A stretch of 64,000 bases of DNA from Sclerodactyla briareus (lineage: Eukaryota > Echinodermata > Holothuroidea > Dendrochirotida > Sclerodactylidae), in the NCBI GenBank assembly GCA_026419785.1, contig JAODTK010004320.1, positions 124,001-188,000 on the forward strand. The letters are read 5' to 3'. The notes beneath the pieces were generated by a model, which searched no databases, was not told the origin of the DNA, and was given only the letters and a program-made list of their open reading frames with translations. Each line of letters opens with the position of its first letter. The first letter of the stretch is position 1. Shown in pieces: positions 21,651 through 34,202 of the stretch. The translations under genes were made by a program, and so were the position numbers.

Positions 21651-21664
21651 AATGATCACGCTGT

Positions 21665-21748
21665 GAAGCAGAGGGTGGAAACCACGCCCGAAGGATGAGG
21701 CCCACGCCCAGAGGATGATGATCACACCAGAGGATGAAGACCACACCC
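21665..21748. repeat. Short tandem repeat, about 20-22 bp x 4
   Basis: Units of the type ACCACGCCC-GAAGGATGAGG, CCACGCCCAGAGGATGATG, TCACACCAGAGGATGAAG and ACCACACCC follow each other directly. Confidence 0.8.
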
Positions 21749-21964
21749 TACTGAATTAAATAACTATGATACTATTGGGGAAAAACACCGGTTTTGATCA
21801 TGAGACACCAAAGCTCTTCTACCCGAAGCGACCATAGTTGGTCTTCAACAGAGTGTGATGTGATGTTCAGACGTATATTATGTCTGCCATCATCGAAACT
21901 GCAGAAAATATACATTTCAGAACATTTGAGACCCAACGTGCAAGAGAAAAAGACTTACCTATGC

Positions 21965-22070
21965 GTGATACATAAATAGTAGTGAATAGTAGACGCCCAA
22001 GTTATGAAATCCGTATTTCAAAGCCACCAAGCACGGGCAATAATAAGGGCCACCACGATGAGATAGAGCT
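21965..22070 (-). CDS. Putative signal-peptide exon, copy 2
   Basis: The minus-strand frame begins MELYLIVVALIIARAWWL, a strongly hydrophobic N-terminus, in the position equivalent to the copy 1 exon. A TGA follows in frame, so a frameshift relative to copy 1 is present. The sequence ATCACGCATAG is followed by GTAAGTC, a strong splice donor, at the place where the copy 1 exon would end. The product is unknown; the pattern suggests a small family of secreted proteins. The stop could be real decay or a base-calling error. Confidence 0.35.
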
Positions 22071-22325
22071 CCATTTGGGTATGCCTGAAGAACCCCACTT
22101 GAAAAATTGAGAAATGCCTGTCCTGGAATTTATGTAATACCCTCAGTACAAGTGGCTGGTGAAAACTAGATGCGTCAATCCGAACCTGCCGTTTTTTACG
22201 ACTTCCCGGTACGAGTCCCTTCGATGTTTGTGCATGTGTGCGGCAGGATTGAAAAGTATCCACATCCCTCCACTCTATCCAAGCTCGCATTTGTCATTCA
22301 ATACTTAGACAGGAAACCGCTATCG

Positions 22326-24055
22326 ATTCTCGGAAGAAAAATTTTCAGACGTTTGACATTAGGTATTAAATTGAAAGCCTGAAGGTTATTAAATAACCAT
22401 AAAAGCTACAGGCCCTATAGGCTGAAGGCTCTATAGTATAGTAAAATTAGTAAAGTATGTATAGTATAGTCTGTAGGATTTGGGGGTGATAAAATTCGAT
22501 ATGGTACGAACGGTAGCATGCATTTCAGTCCTACCCAGGGGACAACCTCCCTGTTGACACGAATTGATCTAGCGGAGCTGTAAGGGGCAATGAGATCAGA
22601 AAGGTCCTAGGGGTTTTCCAGACAAACATTTGTAAACCAGGATAAGATACTTGAAGAGGATTCGATACTTGACAGGGAGCCAGTGCCGGGCTACCAATAT
22701 CCAATACGAGTCGGGATTATCCCCATATTATGTGAAACCAGTAGCAATTCTAGCAGGCAATAGTTTTGTAGATTGTCTGTAACTTAGACGGATTAGCTTG
22801 GGGGAACCCTATAGAGACAACAGATTGCAGTAGTGGTCAAATTCTGGTAGAACATAACATCAAGATTCCTAGCGGACTGGACGCATTGAATTTATTGGTC
22901 ATTCACATTGATATCTAACTGAAACACAACCCCGAGAGTCGCTTTCCGCGATCCAAGATATAATACCAATACCCACTCTCTGTTTTGATATCTCTTAGTT
23001 TTTGAGCCGGTGGCAGCTTTTTTCAAGCATGTAATATGTCCCTTATGTATTTCTCAAAATGTGTATGCATCAGTTCAGTTTTGGTTCTTTGGGCATAAAA
23101 CGAATGATATACCTGTGTATTCTCAATATACTGTCGGCGGGAAGCTTTGTGGGAAAATCAAATGTAAAACATTAGTGGCAAGAAGGCCAAAAAGCAGACT
23201 GGACCAGCACAGCTGCTTTCCGGAACGCCATAGAAGAAGAAGTCTGTCAATAAGAAGCCCCTTTTCCATACTGATTGTATGTGTTGGCAAAATATGGTAA
23301 ATCGCGCAGGCGGTCAGACAGACCGTAACCTATTACTACTGAGCGAAGCGAGCAGATGTCCGGCCGATGAAGTCCATATGCGAGCCTGGATCACGAAACA
23401 ACGACAAGACTTCCTGATTATTCATACGCAAAAATAAACAAAAACTTTGAGCAAGAGTGTTCGGTACTGGTGGGAAGCTATGTAATGGGAATCCTCATCT
23501 TGCTGGTTTTTCCTTCCAACTACTTCTGGTTCCAAAATTATAGGTCTCAAGGCAATATGAGCCTATATGTAGTTTTATTTAATAATCAAGGTGCCTGTTA
23601 CTATTTCGGCGGTGCTGCTCAACGGTAAACAGGAAAGCTGTTGAGTTCTACCAAATCACCGCCACCTATTGCCCGTCCAGGCAAGCTGATTCATACATAC
23701 ATTATGTAGGCCTATACTGTAGGGATATCCCTATATGCTGACGTCTCGTTTATCCAGCGCCTCATACTCATGGGCACAGCTACTGGGGCGGGGGGGGGGT
23801 TGAGAAGGAGAAATCTAGATCATAGGACCCCCAACCTCTATAAGGCACATAAAGTATTTCGCCCACACAGAGTCACAAACTGTTGTTCCTCACTAGTTCA
23901 CATTCCCTCTTGGTCTTCTCCTACTCGAATTTCCAACTAGTGGTTGGGCTCTTGCTAGATTTGAACTTCTCTACGTTCCTTCGAAAATGGAAACGATCTT
24001 TTCGTCCCCAAGAATCCGTATGTACCAAGAAAACCGGTTGTGACCTCAAAATCGC
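22326..24055. other. Insertion relative to copy 1, content unknown
   Basis: This block separates sequences that are adjacent in copy 1 (around GGAAACCGGCTATCGG). No terminal repeats or domain were recognised. It includes a TATAG-rich stretch (22430-22475) and a G-run at 23787-23800. The short frames at 23010-23300 and 23883-24179 have no identity. Confidence 0.4.
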
Positions 24056-24125
24056 TTTTTTTGCAGGCACATTTTGTGGTGACCAACATTTGTTCATACT
24101 CTGGAACATGGGCGTCAATCCTGGA

Positions 24126-24141
24126 TGGGGGGGGGGGGGGA
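24126..24141. repeat. G-run in copy 2
   Basis: Expanded G-run; the copy 1 equivalent is GGGGGGAGGG (13289-13300). Confidence 0.8.
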
Positions 24142-25156
24142 CGGTTTTTGTGATTTGTTTCATTTGGACGTGTAAATGAGGCCGCGCGCATTTACTTGGG
24201 AGTGCGATTAGTTTTCGACTTTTCAAAATTTTCACAGGATGTGTTTTTGCCCCATGGCTTGGACCTATATGTGTTTACTTACGTTTTTCAATCTTCTGAA
24301 GTCAATCCTTCACTAATCTTCGAATTTAGAAATAGGCACAGCAGATCGCAGATACATTATTTACAGGGTACCGAATCACGCTCACGGCATTCTAGGAATT
24401 ACAAGGAACTCCCCACATTACCCACCTATCGCACTCACACATCACGCTAAATTGCTTCCTTCGATTAGCTGTTGGGCCCCAGGAAAGTTTTCGCCAAGAT
24501 GCGGTCTCACCACTTTCAAGTTGACTTCATACATGCATGGACTTCCAATTCACTATCACCTTTGACCGCTTGAATTTTCGCTATAGTCGGCCGTAGTTGC
24601 ATGAGCTATAACATTCTGCGGCGCTTCGCCACACGTCGTGTTTTTTTTTTTTTTCTACGACCAAATCGCCAAATATGGAGCGATTTTTTCATTTTTCACC
24701 TTTTTTAGAACAAGAACATATGTATTCTTGCAAACGTTTAAAGAACTCAATTCAATAACTGACTCAATCAAACGACTAATGAATTTTAGATTGATTGTAT
24801 TATCTTCGAACGATATACCTAAGTATAGCTGACCCTCCGTCTGCACAGAATTTTAGTTTCCAAACTTGATTAACTAATTTACCTTGAACCGCCATCTTCG
24901 AATTGAATACTTAAGTTACCCCAGAATACGATCCTCAATGGCGCCGACCAATTGAGTGTGCCATCCTAGTTGTCCGGCAATTGCAAGCCTACAAATGAGT
25001 TTTTTGTCGTCTCTGCTTGCTTGACATAGGTAAACTGCTCAAAAGTTTACCTAATCAAAGATCAAATTTTAAGAAGATTTGGTCCTTATATTCCCTCAAA
25101 TTACGTAGCGGTCCGTGGCTTCGCCCGAGCCAATTCATCAGGCGGGGTTCTACTCC

Positions 25157-25177
25157 CCCCCCCCCCCCCCCCCCCCA
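25157..25177. repeat. C-run
   Basis: Uninterrupted C homopolymer of about 20 bases. The minus-strand glycine-run frame across it is not a gene. Confidence 0.9.
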
Positions 25178-25644
25178 GTAACTTAACACGCTTTGCTCTA
25201 TCGGAATAAATATTATGTTGACAGCGCGGACGCCCATGATTGTATGACGAAGACTATAAATCGTGTGACGATGTGCTTGACTCCTACGAGTTTCTTGTCT
25301 AGTGGTGGCATTACACAGACTTTCGTTTTAACCCAAGAGCTGGTGCACCGCATACATCGCTTTCTTATTCCTGCCCAGTATAGTCACGAAAGTACAGTCC
25401 ATGTGGCTTAAGAAACACAAGTTAGGGTAAACCCATCATCACAGGCCTCCGGGTCAGTGCATAATCAGTGAGCTCGACTCCTGCAAGAGACAATAATTCC
25501 GCCGGCAAAGAATGAGAAATGCAAGCAGGCTGAAGAAAATTGTTTCCCAGCCCAAAATATTTTCCTGTGCCTACATTGTTCATTGAATGTCCCCCAAAAT
25601 ATGGTGGTTTTCATAGTACTAGGTAGGCCTACATGAACTTTATG

Positions 25645-27505
25645 AAATTTAGGCATTTATGAGAAACCCACCATTTCATTGTCCACGCCCTCTATAACAA
25701 GCTATGGCTGCGCCACGGCATCAGCTCCGTAAATTATGGTCCGTGAAAGAAGGAATGTGCCATTTCCGGTGGCATCTAAGAGTCTAGTTTCCCCAAAAAT
25801 TTCCATGTACGCTCATCTAGATCCTCCCCATACTTTGCATTGAAGCCCCGGCCCGTGCCATTTTTTGGCGATCTGGGATGTAAAACAACCAAGAATTTCG
25901 CGCCACGCTGCGCCCTACCAAGGTGGACTGCGCTTGAATAGTTAATCGCGCAGTTCACCTAACAGCCCCCCCCACCTCCGACGATTTTTAGGCCGGTGAA
26001 AAGTCATGTCTATAACCTCGCCCACTATTGACCATGGATGGACGTTGCATGCCCCAATGGCTGGTGACCTCACTTTTTAATTGCCATGATGAATATGAAT
26101 GAAACATTATCTGAAATTCAATACATATTCGTTCCGAACAAATGAGCTAACGATGAAATTGAGACATCCCGTAACATTTGAATCGGTCAACTTCAAATGG
26201 TTTAGGAGATCGAAAATGATAATGACCTATGAACCCTGTCTGCAATGTGTTCGTACGGTCATTGGTTGAAATTCGTGCTTTTTTCCTTTCTTTCTTCAAA
26301 CAAAACCCAAATTGCGCGCCTATCCTTTTTGGTCATCCTGCCCAATTTTCAAAAAAAACAATACCAGCTGGTAAATGGCACAATCTTCAATTACGAAATG
26401 TCTCTTGTGTCACAACCGCGGGAACCCCTGCTAGCAAGTCATCGCAAACAATACGTAAAACACAACCTGTGAAAATTACGATAGTGGCATGAAAAACTTG
26501 CGTTCATAGAACTTTGGAACCACAAAACGGTAGTTCTGTTATCAAAGTGCGAAATGTACATTCACTTCAGTAAGTCTACGGCGGCCTTGCTTCTTCTCTT
26601 CTCGGTGACGGTCAATAGATATATGTTCTATCACACATTAAATTAATCATTAGGTTACATTGTCAATCTCTGTGGAAATGGATAGTTTCCATGACCCAAA
26701 AAACACATTCCACAAGTTTTGTTGGAACCCGACAAAGTAGAAGTATCGCTTAAACTGTATTCAAATTTAACGAACAATTATTGGCCTCAAAATGACTTCA
26801 CAGAATCAAATGTAGTTTACATTTTACAATCAGGAAGTTTTTGTTAATCCCTTCAAATCCGGGAAAGTTCGGAAAATCGCAGGAATTTTGATGACCTCAA
26901 ATGGACCTCCACCTTTCACGGTACCAGTCTACATTAACCAAAGGTTCGTTGAAAATCCGAAGAGAGGAAAATTTGAAAAATCGCGAAATTCATTCGAACT
27001 ACTATAAGCTCTGGTCATGTGGGGACGCCCACTGTCGAACTGATCCGAGATGTCTGGATAGTGGACATGTCAGCATGTGTGCTACGATTCGGCTCAATCG
27101 GAAAAGTGCTGCATAATTATTGCGCTAACGCCAAGATCTTCAGGCGGACTGACATTATTTCCCTGATGTGAGGATATGATATTGCGCCGAATTCAGCGAA
27201 TCGTTGTAACCTAATAGAAACATATTAGAGTGGAGCTTGGTTTCATTCTTTTGTATTATACTATCTATATACCTTTTGGTTTGTTCATCATTTAATAGCC
27301 GATTCTGGACTACCACAGCATATTGATTCCCAGATGATTCAGAGATTCTTTTGCAGTCATACGTGTTGATTTTTGTACAACCGTACTATACGGCCATAGA
27401 CCGAGAGTCATTTCCAGCAGAAATGTAAATAATCTTCAAAGTTTGATAACCAATCACCTCATCTCGAGGGGTGGAAGCCTTATTATTGGGTGTCGATGAG
27501 TAGGC
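25645..27505. other. Intergenic, no gene seen
   Basis: AT-rich sequence with short open frames (60-88 codons) that show no domain or splice context. Confidence 0.4.
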
Positions 27506-28330
27506 CTACTCTTCTGCTTCGTAGATGGGTGGGGGGCACGTACCCCAATCTAATCCTAGTGGAAAAAAATCAAAAATGTTTGTGGTGATAGTATTAACTC
27601 TTGTGTATATGAAAAACCCAATTTGTCGCGCTCTTCGCGGCCGCGTGGCCGGTTTGCTCGTCAGTTTCATTTGATTCCGAGGATATCCCACGCATGGAGC
27701 TAATGTACCACACATCAAGTTCGCGGATTCGAAAAATCTTCGTAGATGGGGTGGGCACGTTCCCCCAATCAAATCCTAGTTATTAGTAAATGAAAAAACC
27801 CAACAATCTTCGCGCGTCTCGCGCGCGTTTGTGGTTTTCCTACAGCAATTTTAAGGTTGATCCGATTATATGCCACGATGAATTACTTGTACTGAAAATC
27901 AAGTTTGCCGGATTCGAACAAACCTTTAAAGATGGGGGGCACGTTCCCCCAACAAAATCTTGTAAAAAAAAAATGTTGGGGAAAGAACCCAATTTTCCGC
28001 GCGCTTCGCGCGCGTGCCTGTGTTCTCTTCGTCAATTTTCATTTGAAAACTCCGTTTATATGCCACGCATCAATTTTAATGTACCAACATGAAGTTCGCG
28101 GATTCGAACAAATCTTCTTAGATGAGGGGGGGTGGGGGCATGTTCACTCAAATCCCCAAATGAAACATGTTTTTGTGGTGATCGTTTTTAACACTTAGGT
28201 AAATAAAAAACCCAAAAATTTTCGCGCGCTTCGCGCGCGTGCTTGCGTTTTCTTCTACAAATCAATTTTCATTTGCTTCCGATTATATGCCACGGCATGA
28301 TTCTACTTGTACAGAGTTCAGTACATTCTT
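27505..28330. repeat. Satellite-like array, about 190-220 bp x 4, each with a GC palindrome
   Basis: Four diverged units repeat, in order, GCGGATTCGAA-AATCTTC-TAGATGGGG-GGCACGTTCCCCCAA, an A-rich stretch with AAAAACCCAA, a GC palindrome, a TCAATTTTCATTTG block and ATATGCCACG. The palindromes lie at 27627-27645, 27809-27827, 27997-28014 and 28221-28239. The last two are perfect (CGCGCGCTTCGCGCGCG). Short frames across units are out of phase with each other. Confidence 0.85.
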
Positions 28331-29510
28331 ACGCCTTGCCGCATAGGCCACTGTACTGAAGTCCTACGTTCACGATCGAGTTTTTTTTTTTGGTGTGTGT
28401 CTGCTATCATTTATTGACTGCTAATGCGTCGATCTGATCGTCGGGAAGCATCCTCTCCTCCTAATTGAAAGGGTAAAGTTAATAAAAATACACATATACA
28501 AAATGACAGGACCAAAAAAAGCCAACTTAAAGTAATTTCAGTGTCGATGACGGCCGAAGGCATTCCTGTCATCTGGAACTCAGACGGCCAACAATTCGAT
28601 TACAACTATTCGTTGATAGTCAATCATCAAGTTTCGCCCCCCCCCCCCCCCAATTGTAACACCCTGGCGCCGCCCCTGCCCACACAATAAAGCCAATACA
28701 TTTTCGCCCCCATTTTAAACGTGGCCGAAAGCCTCATCGATGATGGCGGTTTGTTACTAAGTACGTAAATCTAGTCCTACGACGGAACAAATCGGTGTCC
28801 TTGTTCTTCCCTACCCTGGCATTATCATCCTACCTGCCTAACAGAAATGGCTATCCACGTAATTCCGTCCCGCCAAACTGGCCGAAATTATAGTTCTTCT
28901 TATCATCCAATTTTGACGTCTGTTACCTGTTTCTCTCGTGCATTTTTTCAAGTTCACCATCGGTTATACTAGCAGCCTAACACTGCTCGTGATCACATGA
29001 CTGACTTTTGTTTATAATCCAACTTGTTCATCTCGGTCCTACTTACTTCATACCGTCTTCCCGGTTGATGCGTTCACGGTTCTTACTTTGCTAACGGCCA
29101 CCGGTGTTAAATCTGTCCACGGAGACATTTCACCTACAGTGAATTGTCGTCACGCATCACAATATTTTTTATACCGGTATACTGCCAAATAATTTCAATG
29201 AGTTTTAACCTTTTCCGTCCGTGTGTCAGTTAAGTCACCGCTGTTCTTCCTGGTATGTTGAATATATAACATATATAAAGACATTCTGGGTCGCCCCAGA
29301 TGTATGTGCTTGGCTTGTGCTATATAATTTAATTTTGACATACTGTCCCGTCCCTTCGGGTAACTTATCGCAATCGTTTTTTATGAAGTGTCAAAGAACA
29401 GAACAGGTCGCAGTTGGAGTTCAGATTCACGGTGTGTCTTCCTGATGGACGGCATCTAGCAGACATGCGGGATTTACACTAATATGAGAAGATAATATCA
29501 CCTTGTATTC
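28330..29510. other. Intergenic with element fragment
   Basis: A T-run lies at 28381-28392. An element end with a C-run, CAATTGTAACACCCTGGCGC and CGCCCCTG lies at 28637-28680, which resembles the end of a DNA transposon. No gene recognised. Confidence 0.4.
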
Positions 29511-29514
29511 ATTT

Positions 29515-29915
29515 CTAAGTCAATGTTCCCGAGGTTCCGTGTTCCCACAAGTAGTTCGATGTTCCGCCGCCCGAGGCTCCAGTTCCTCCCAGTGGGTTCG
29601 ATGTTACCCGTTTCCGTTTAAGTTTTAATGACACCCGAATTTACGAGTGTCCGATGTTCCCAGGTTTCGATGTTCCGCCGTTTATTCCTTCCTTATAGTT
29701 TAAGCATTCTAAAATTTATGAGGCTTCGAAATGACGCAAGAAGCGAAACATGTCTCCTCCGTGTGCCTGGCGTAACACGAACGAGGATCATCGGGCGCTG
29801 CGTCGTGATTTAGAAAATTTAAAATATACGGAACACATGGACATCGAACCTTGGGAACATTGAACCCCGGGAACATCGAACCTCGAACATCGAACCCTGT
29901 AAACATCGAGTAGCC
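29515..29915. repeat. Inverted minisatellite arms (GTTCGATGTTCC)
   Basis: The left part (29520-29690) has repeated GTTCGATGTTCC / GAGGTTCC phrases. The right part (29835-29912) has the reverse complement, GGGAACATCGAACC, three to four times. About 140 bases of non-repetitive sequence lie between, containing TCCTTATAGTTTAAGC. The whole can fold into a large imperfect hairpin. Confidence 0.75.
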
Positions 29916-30171
29916 CCGTGTACTTTGGCTGATATTTTTCAACCACAGTTACATATGTTTGATGACAGGCAATGGTGTATTTTTCCTTTTAAGTTGAGCA
30001 AACTGAGCGAACTGAGTAAGTTTCGTGTTTACTAAGATTTCCATAAATTTATGTTTTGTCAACTTGAATTTGATGACCGAGGGGCGAACGAATACGCTCA
30101 ATTCCATATCATCCCACTATTTGTCCAACAACGCCCGCGTCGCTTATAGCTCGGCGTGTAACTAAATGCCC

Positions 30172-30262
30172 TTATCTTCATATCAATACTTCTATATCGT
30201 TATATCAATACTTCTATATCTTCATATCAATACTTCTATATCGTTATATCAATACTTCTATC
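30172..30262. repeat. 21-22 bp tandem repeat x 4
   Basis: ATATCAATACTTCTATATC is repeated four times, with TTC/GTT alternating in the linker. Confidence 0.9.
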
Positions 30263-33070
30263 AGTGGCATTCACAAATTGGCGGCGTTAGATAATTTGTT
30301 AATTACCCCCCCCCCCCCCCACCCCCCGCTACAAAGAGTGGATGGTGGGACATGGTAGCTCATGGAATTAAGTACTTAAGTACGATTAAGTATTAAGTAT
30401 TGATTCAGAAAGGATGATGAATGTCCACTCACAACTATATTCTAGGAACACCACAGTACATCAAACGCAGCTGTAATATTCAGGGTACTGCACTGTTCAA
30501 TCATTCTACTAATCATTTGATGTGATAATCGCTAAGCAGGGAAGGGTACAACCGGCAACTTCCCTATCTACTGTATCAACCAATTATCATAGCCACATCA
30601 GTGATAACTGATGAGAGCTCCCTAACCTTTATCAGTTATTACTGATCTAATTTAGAGCTTCTTCACGCATCAGGATTTTGAAGTTTAACTACACAACAGT
30701 AGTAAGTGATGTGTGGTTTAACGCGACTGCTGCATGGTCATTATTTATCAGCCGTTACTGATGGGCTATGGGTATCGGGAACATTTACCATGAGTTAGTG
30801 CAATATCGCAGATGCCAATTCGTTTCTTTCTGCCTAACGTTGCCGAATGCTAGTATAGATAAGAGAGATGACAATTATACTAGTTTGTTAGTTTGTGTAA
30901 TATATTTCTATATACCAATTCCCCCTTCTTTATCGACACTCGAAACATGATATGAACAGTGGAGAAGTGATAACGAACACAAAATAGTTACCGCTATATA
31001 CACATTGCACACACAACTGTCCGGACATTTCAATTTGTACAAACCATACACGTGAACTCCAACTCCAATTTTAGAGCGTGTACTAGTTATTCATTTACGG
31101 ACCTTAAACCCTCCGGAAGAAAAATATATCAAACAGAAATGAAAGTCGGGATGGAAGTAATTTGGAATCCACTCCCATTATACTACGCTATGCAACAAAA
31201 GTGCTGAATTTAAATAATGGAAAATATTATGCTAAAACCGAGACGCCTTCATTGGTGCGATTGACAATGAGAATAGTAATCGTATTGAGGGTTTGTAACA
31301 CGCACAATCTAGTTATTCAGTGCTCGAGGCGCGAATAACAGAAAATTAGAGGAGGGAGGAAAACGAAAACCGCCCACTCAGCGTACACCTCGATACTAGC
31401 TAACTGTTTTAATTTCCAGACGACGGGCCGGACTGTGGACAAATTGTTTGTTTGATTTTCAATTGACTCAAGGCTTGACATTCCTCATTATGAATTGGTA
31501 GCGATTCCACAGATATAGGGCAGCACAAGAAAGGCATGTCACCCCATGATCCTGTTTGTTTTCAGCTTAGTCAGAGGACGAGGCACTAGGGACGCGATGT
31601 ATTGAACCTACCTAGTAGAAATTCAAATACTTTTATTTAGAAATTTAAATAAATATATATATGCAAATCTGCCTAATTAAGAATTGAAGGCAGATGGTCG
31701 TTTGCGACATGATAATGTAAAGATTTTCAATTGGTGGCAGGTCAGTGCGTAATTTGAAACGGACGTTTGCAGGGTGAACATCAGGTGCAACCCCTACATG
31801 GGTCAAGCTTCAGTGGCTCCCGTCTTCACAATAGACTTAGCGTACATCAATTGTAGCTATATATAAATAATGACAACACTCCTCTGATACTGTGGCAGTA
31901 CTGTTCAGCACGTTTCGACACATATTTTTACCTATAGTGTTACGTAGTGCAAAACAATCATCTCTCGCCGCTATTTGACCAAAATTGTGTACAGAAATTT
32001 TCTCGTGAGAGACAACATAGAAAGTAAAGTTACGGGAACATTTCGTACAACATACAATCGAATAATTCTTTTACTAATTTGAAAGTTATACCCATATAAT
32101 TCAGCAGAAACTTTTTTTCTCGATTTTGCCGACTTTTTCTTAAACGCAAATATTCTAAGTGCACTGGAGAAGAGTACAAAGGTGACAAGCAATTTGAAAC
32201 TAGATTTAGCGCTCTTGAGAATAACGTCATGAAATTCTGTAAACAGACTGGAATGATTCATGATTAAATAATGAAAAAATACGTGATGTTAGTCTGGGAG
32301 TTATCTCAATTATAAATAATTATGTCGCAGGAATACACTGTAGATTACATTCTCTGTCCATGCTGTAACAATATTAGGGTGTTAGTCTGTTAGTCCGTAG
32401 TGGCCATACTTTTACAACAGTTGTATATACAAAGATGGAGTGTGACACGCATCTGGAGAAAAGAAATACAATATTACCAATCTAATATAACTAGTAAATA
32501 CCGTCTCGGTTCCCCCGAACATGCGACAATTCTAAAAAATGGTCAGGAAGACGACTGGGAGACATATGGTCTATCCGGATTGGAACTGGGTATCAGAAGT
32601 GCATACATAAATTTTGTGATACAAATAAATACAATAATGATCGAGTGTATTAATGTTGATACGTAAAAAATTCGTTCTTACACATACCCGAGGTATTACG
32701 TTCTCTGAAGAAATCAATACATGTTTAGTTGATATATGGGCGGCGGACCGTAACAAAAACATATCCCTTCACTTTTTCATAGCATACTCCTCGTACACGT
32801 CCAATATCAGCCTCGCAAAGCAAATCAGTTTAAAAATTAATTGGATATTCGTCAATACTTCCGCCAAATGACTGGAGCATAGGTATACTCTGTCTGATAT
32901 CGTAAATATTCCCACAGGCAACATGTGACTTTGCCTTCTCCAAGTGTTATCCTGCCGACTGTAGTCGTCACGACCTGCCAAGGCCTGTGGCCTACTTCGT
33001 ATAATTCATTTTTATTTGAAATTTGCCAGCGGGCTACGCTAAACCCCCACCGCAATGAGCCTGAAACAAT
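30262..33070. other. Intergenic, no gene recognised
   Basis: A C-run lies at 30307-30328. TATA-rich and TAAGTA-rich stretches occur (30370-30405). The open frames at 31971-32261 (minus) and 32400-32666 (plus) have no recognisable domain. This is the region just 3' of the CLCA-like gene on the minus strand. Confidence 0.4.
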
Positions 33071-33076
33071 GCCATG

Positions 33077-33648
33077 TCAACCGCTCATTATCTCATTCGA
33101 AAGCGCATACCATTTGTCCTCAGTCCGCAATGGCTGACGCTCCGTTTCATGGGTACACAAACTCGTTATTGTCCCCTCGTTCGAGTCATCGATTCTACCT
33201 GCGATAGCTGCGTACCTCTTCGCCGTATAACAAGCGGTTACCGTAATGATCGCGATACATGCACCATACCCGAAAAACCGATCACATTGGTATAGAATTT
33301 TGTGTATACGTACTCTCCTTTTTATCGTCCTGGTTTCCGATGACCGTCGGGGTCACCGTGTGTCCTTCTGTTGAACTGGCTGCCCAGATCGTGCTGTCTG
33401 TTCCAAAGTTACTCCAGAATGTTTGAAGGTTCTGCGTAATTCCCTCCTTCGTCGTAAGCTCTTATCACGACATAGAAGAGGTTGCTACTCAAGGGGATGC
33501 TGATGACGGCGGTCTCCGACTCGTTGAAGGGTTTGGGTTCGTTGAGGGATCCATTCTGGACCATATCTGCGGTGACCTTGTATGCGATGCCATGTTGTTA
33601 CGTATGGTAGATCGTACTGTCGCGTACCTCAATGTCGTTATCCATCAG
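33077..33648 (-). CDS. CLCA-like terminal exon: FnIII end, linker, membrane segment
   Basis: The exon starts after a very good acceptor (TATCACTCCTATTACAG). The main frame gives KVTADMVQNGSLNEPKPFNE, then ETAVISIPLSSNLFYVVIRA and YDEGGNYAEPSNIL, which is the C-terminal half of the CLCA fibronectin-III domain (family form: YVAIRA-DE-GN-EPSNI). After a frame change comes a Ser/Thr-rich linker (FGTDSTIWAASSTEGHTVTP), then, in a third frame, ACIAIITVTACYTAKRYAAI, a plausible membrane helix with a basic cytoplasmic start. The frame ends at TGA 33077-33079. An in-frame TAA lies near the 5' edge (about 33599), and two frame changes are needed. The FnIII half is well supported; the helix is inference. 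Confidence 0.6.
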
Positions 33649-33894
33649 CTGTAATAGGAGTGATAAGGACACTGTGGTTTAATCATGGGACACTAACTGA
33701 GTCTTAGTTGAGGGGCCCCAAGAACAGTGCTATGTGAGGTTTTCCAGATCCCTGTGATATTGATATTGCCATGACCAACAGTGGCCATGGTAACTCCTTC
33801 ATGAGTACATACCATGAAGCACCTGTCACATCCAATTCCCTGGCCGTCCTCCGGGGGCAATCAACCAGGCCTAGGCTGGGCCATCCCCCTCCCA

Positions 33895-34154
33895 ACTCTC
33901 AGGGGCACCTCGAAGCTGCACCAACCAGGACACGGTGGGCTCCGCGGTCCGGCCCCCCCCCACCGATCCCGTTTACACCGGACACAGTGGACAGGACACA
34001 CAGAAACGTCTTCTCCTCTTCCAATGGGTAATGCTCAAAGAGTATCCCCTCTGCTGAAGAGGTGTTAATATCATCGCGCATCTTTTGCCATTCACCTACC
34101 AAACTACGAGAAACATCTTCGGGTAACGGGTGTCGAATCCAGTTACCCTTCCAT
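33895..34154 (-). CDS. CLCA-like exon: second half of FnIII domain
   Basis: Entry in phase 1 after GCTAACTGAG gives GRVTGFDTRYP, matching the family A-SYEIRYS strand that directly follows the WTAPG-DFD-GQ motif. After a one-base slip it continues DVSRSLVGEWQKMRDDINTS, aligning with the loop usually rich in Asp/Asn, and EEEKTFLCVLSTVSGVNG, the last strands. A C-run (33951-33962 on the plus strand) then breaks the frame. Another frame continues RTAEPTVSWLVQLRGAPES, a sensible final strand. The 3' splice position is not certain. Confidence 0.55.
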
Positions 34155-34202
34155 CTCAGTTAGCAACACCCTCATAGAAGTGTACATGCTGCCACAACTT
34201 AC

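Larger units (their letters stand above)
21950..25645. repeat. Segmental duplication, copy 2
   Basis: Counterpart of 12830-16070. Collinear blocks are 21950-22325 (with 12835-13235), 24055-24405 (with 13230-13600), 24405-24530 (after the transposon in copy 1), 24840-25090 (with 15430-15690) and 25180-25645 (with 15770-16065). It lacks the tandem duplication and the hAT-like insertion. It has about 1.7 kb extra at 22326-24055 and about 130 bases extra near 25209-25395. Confidence 0.85.
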
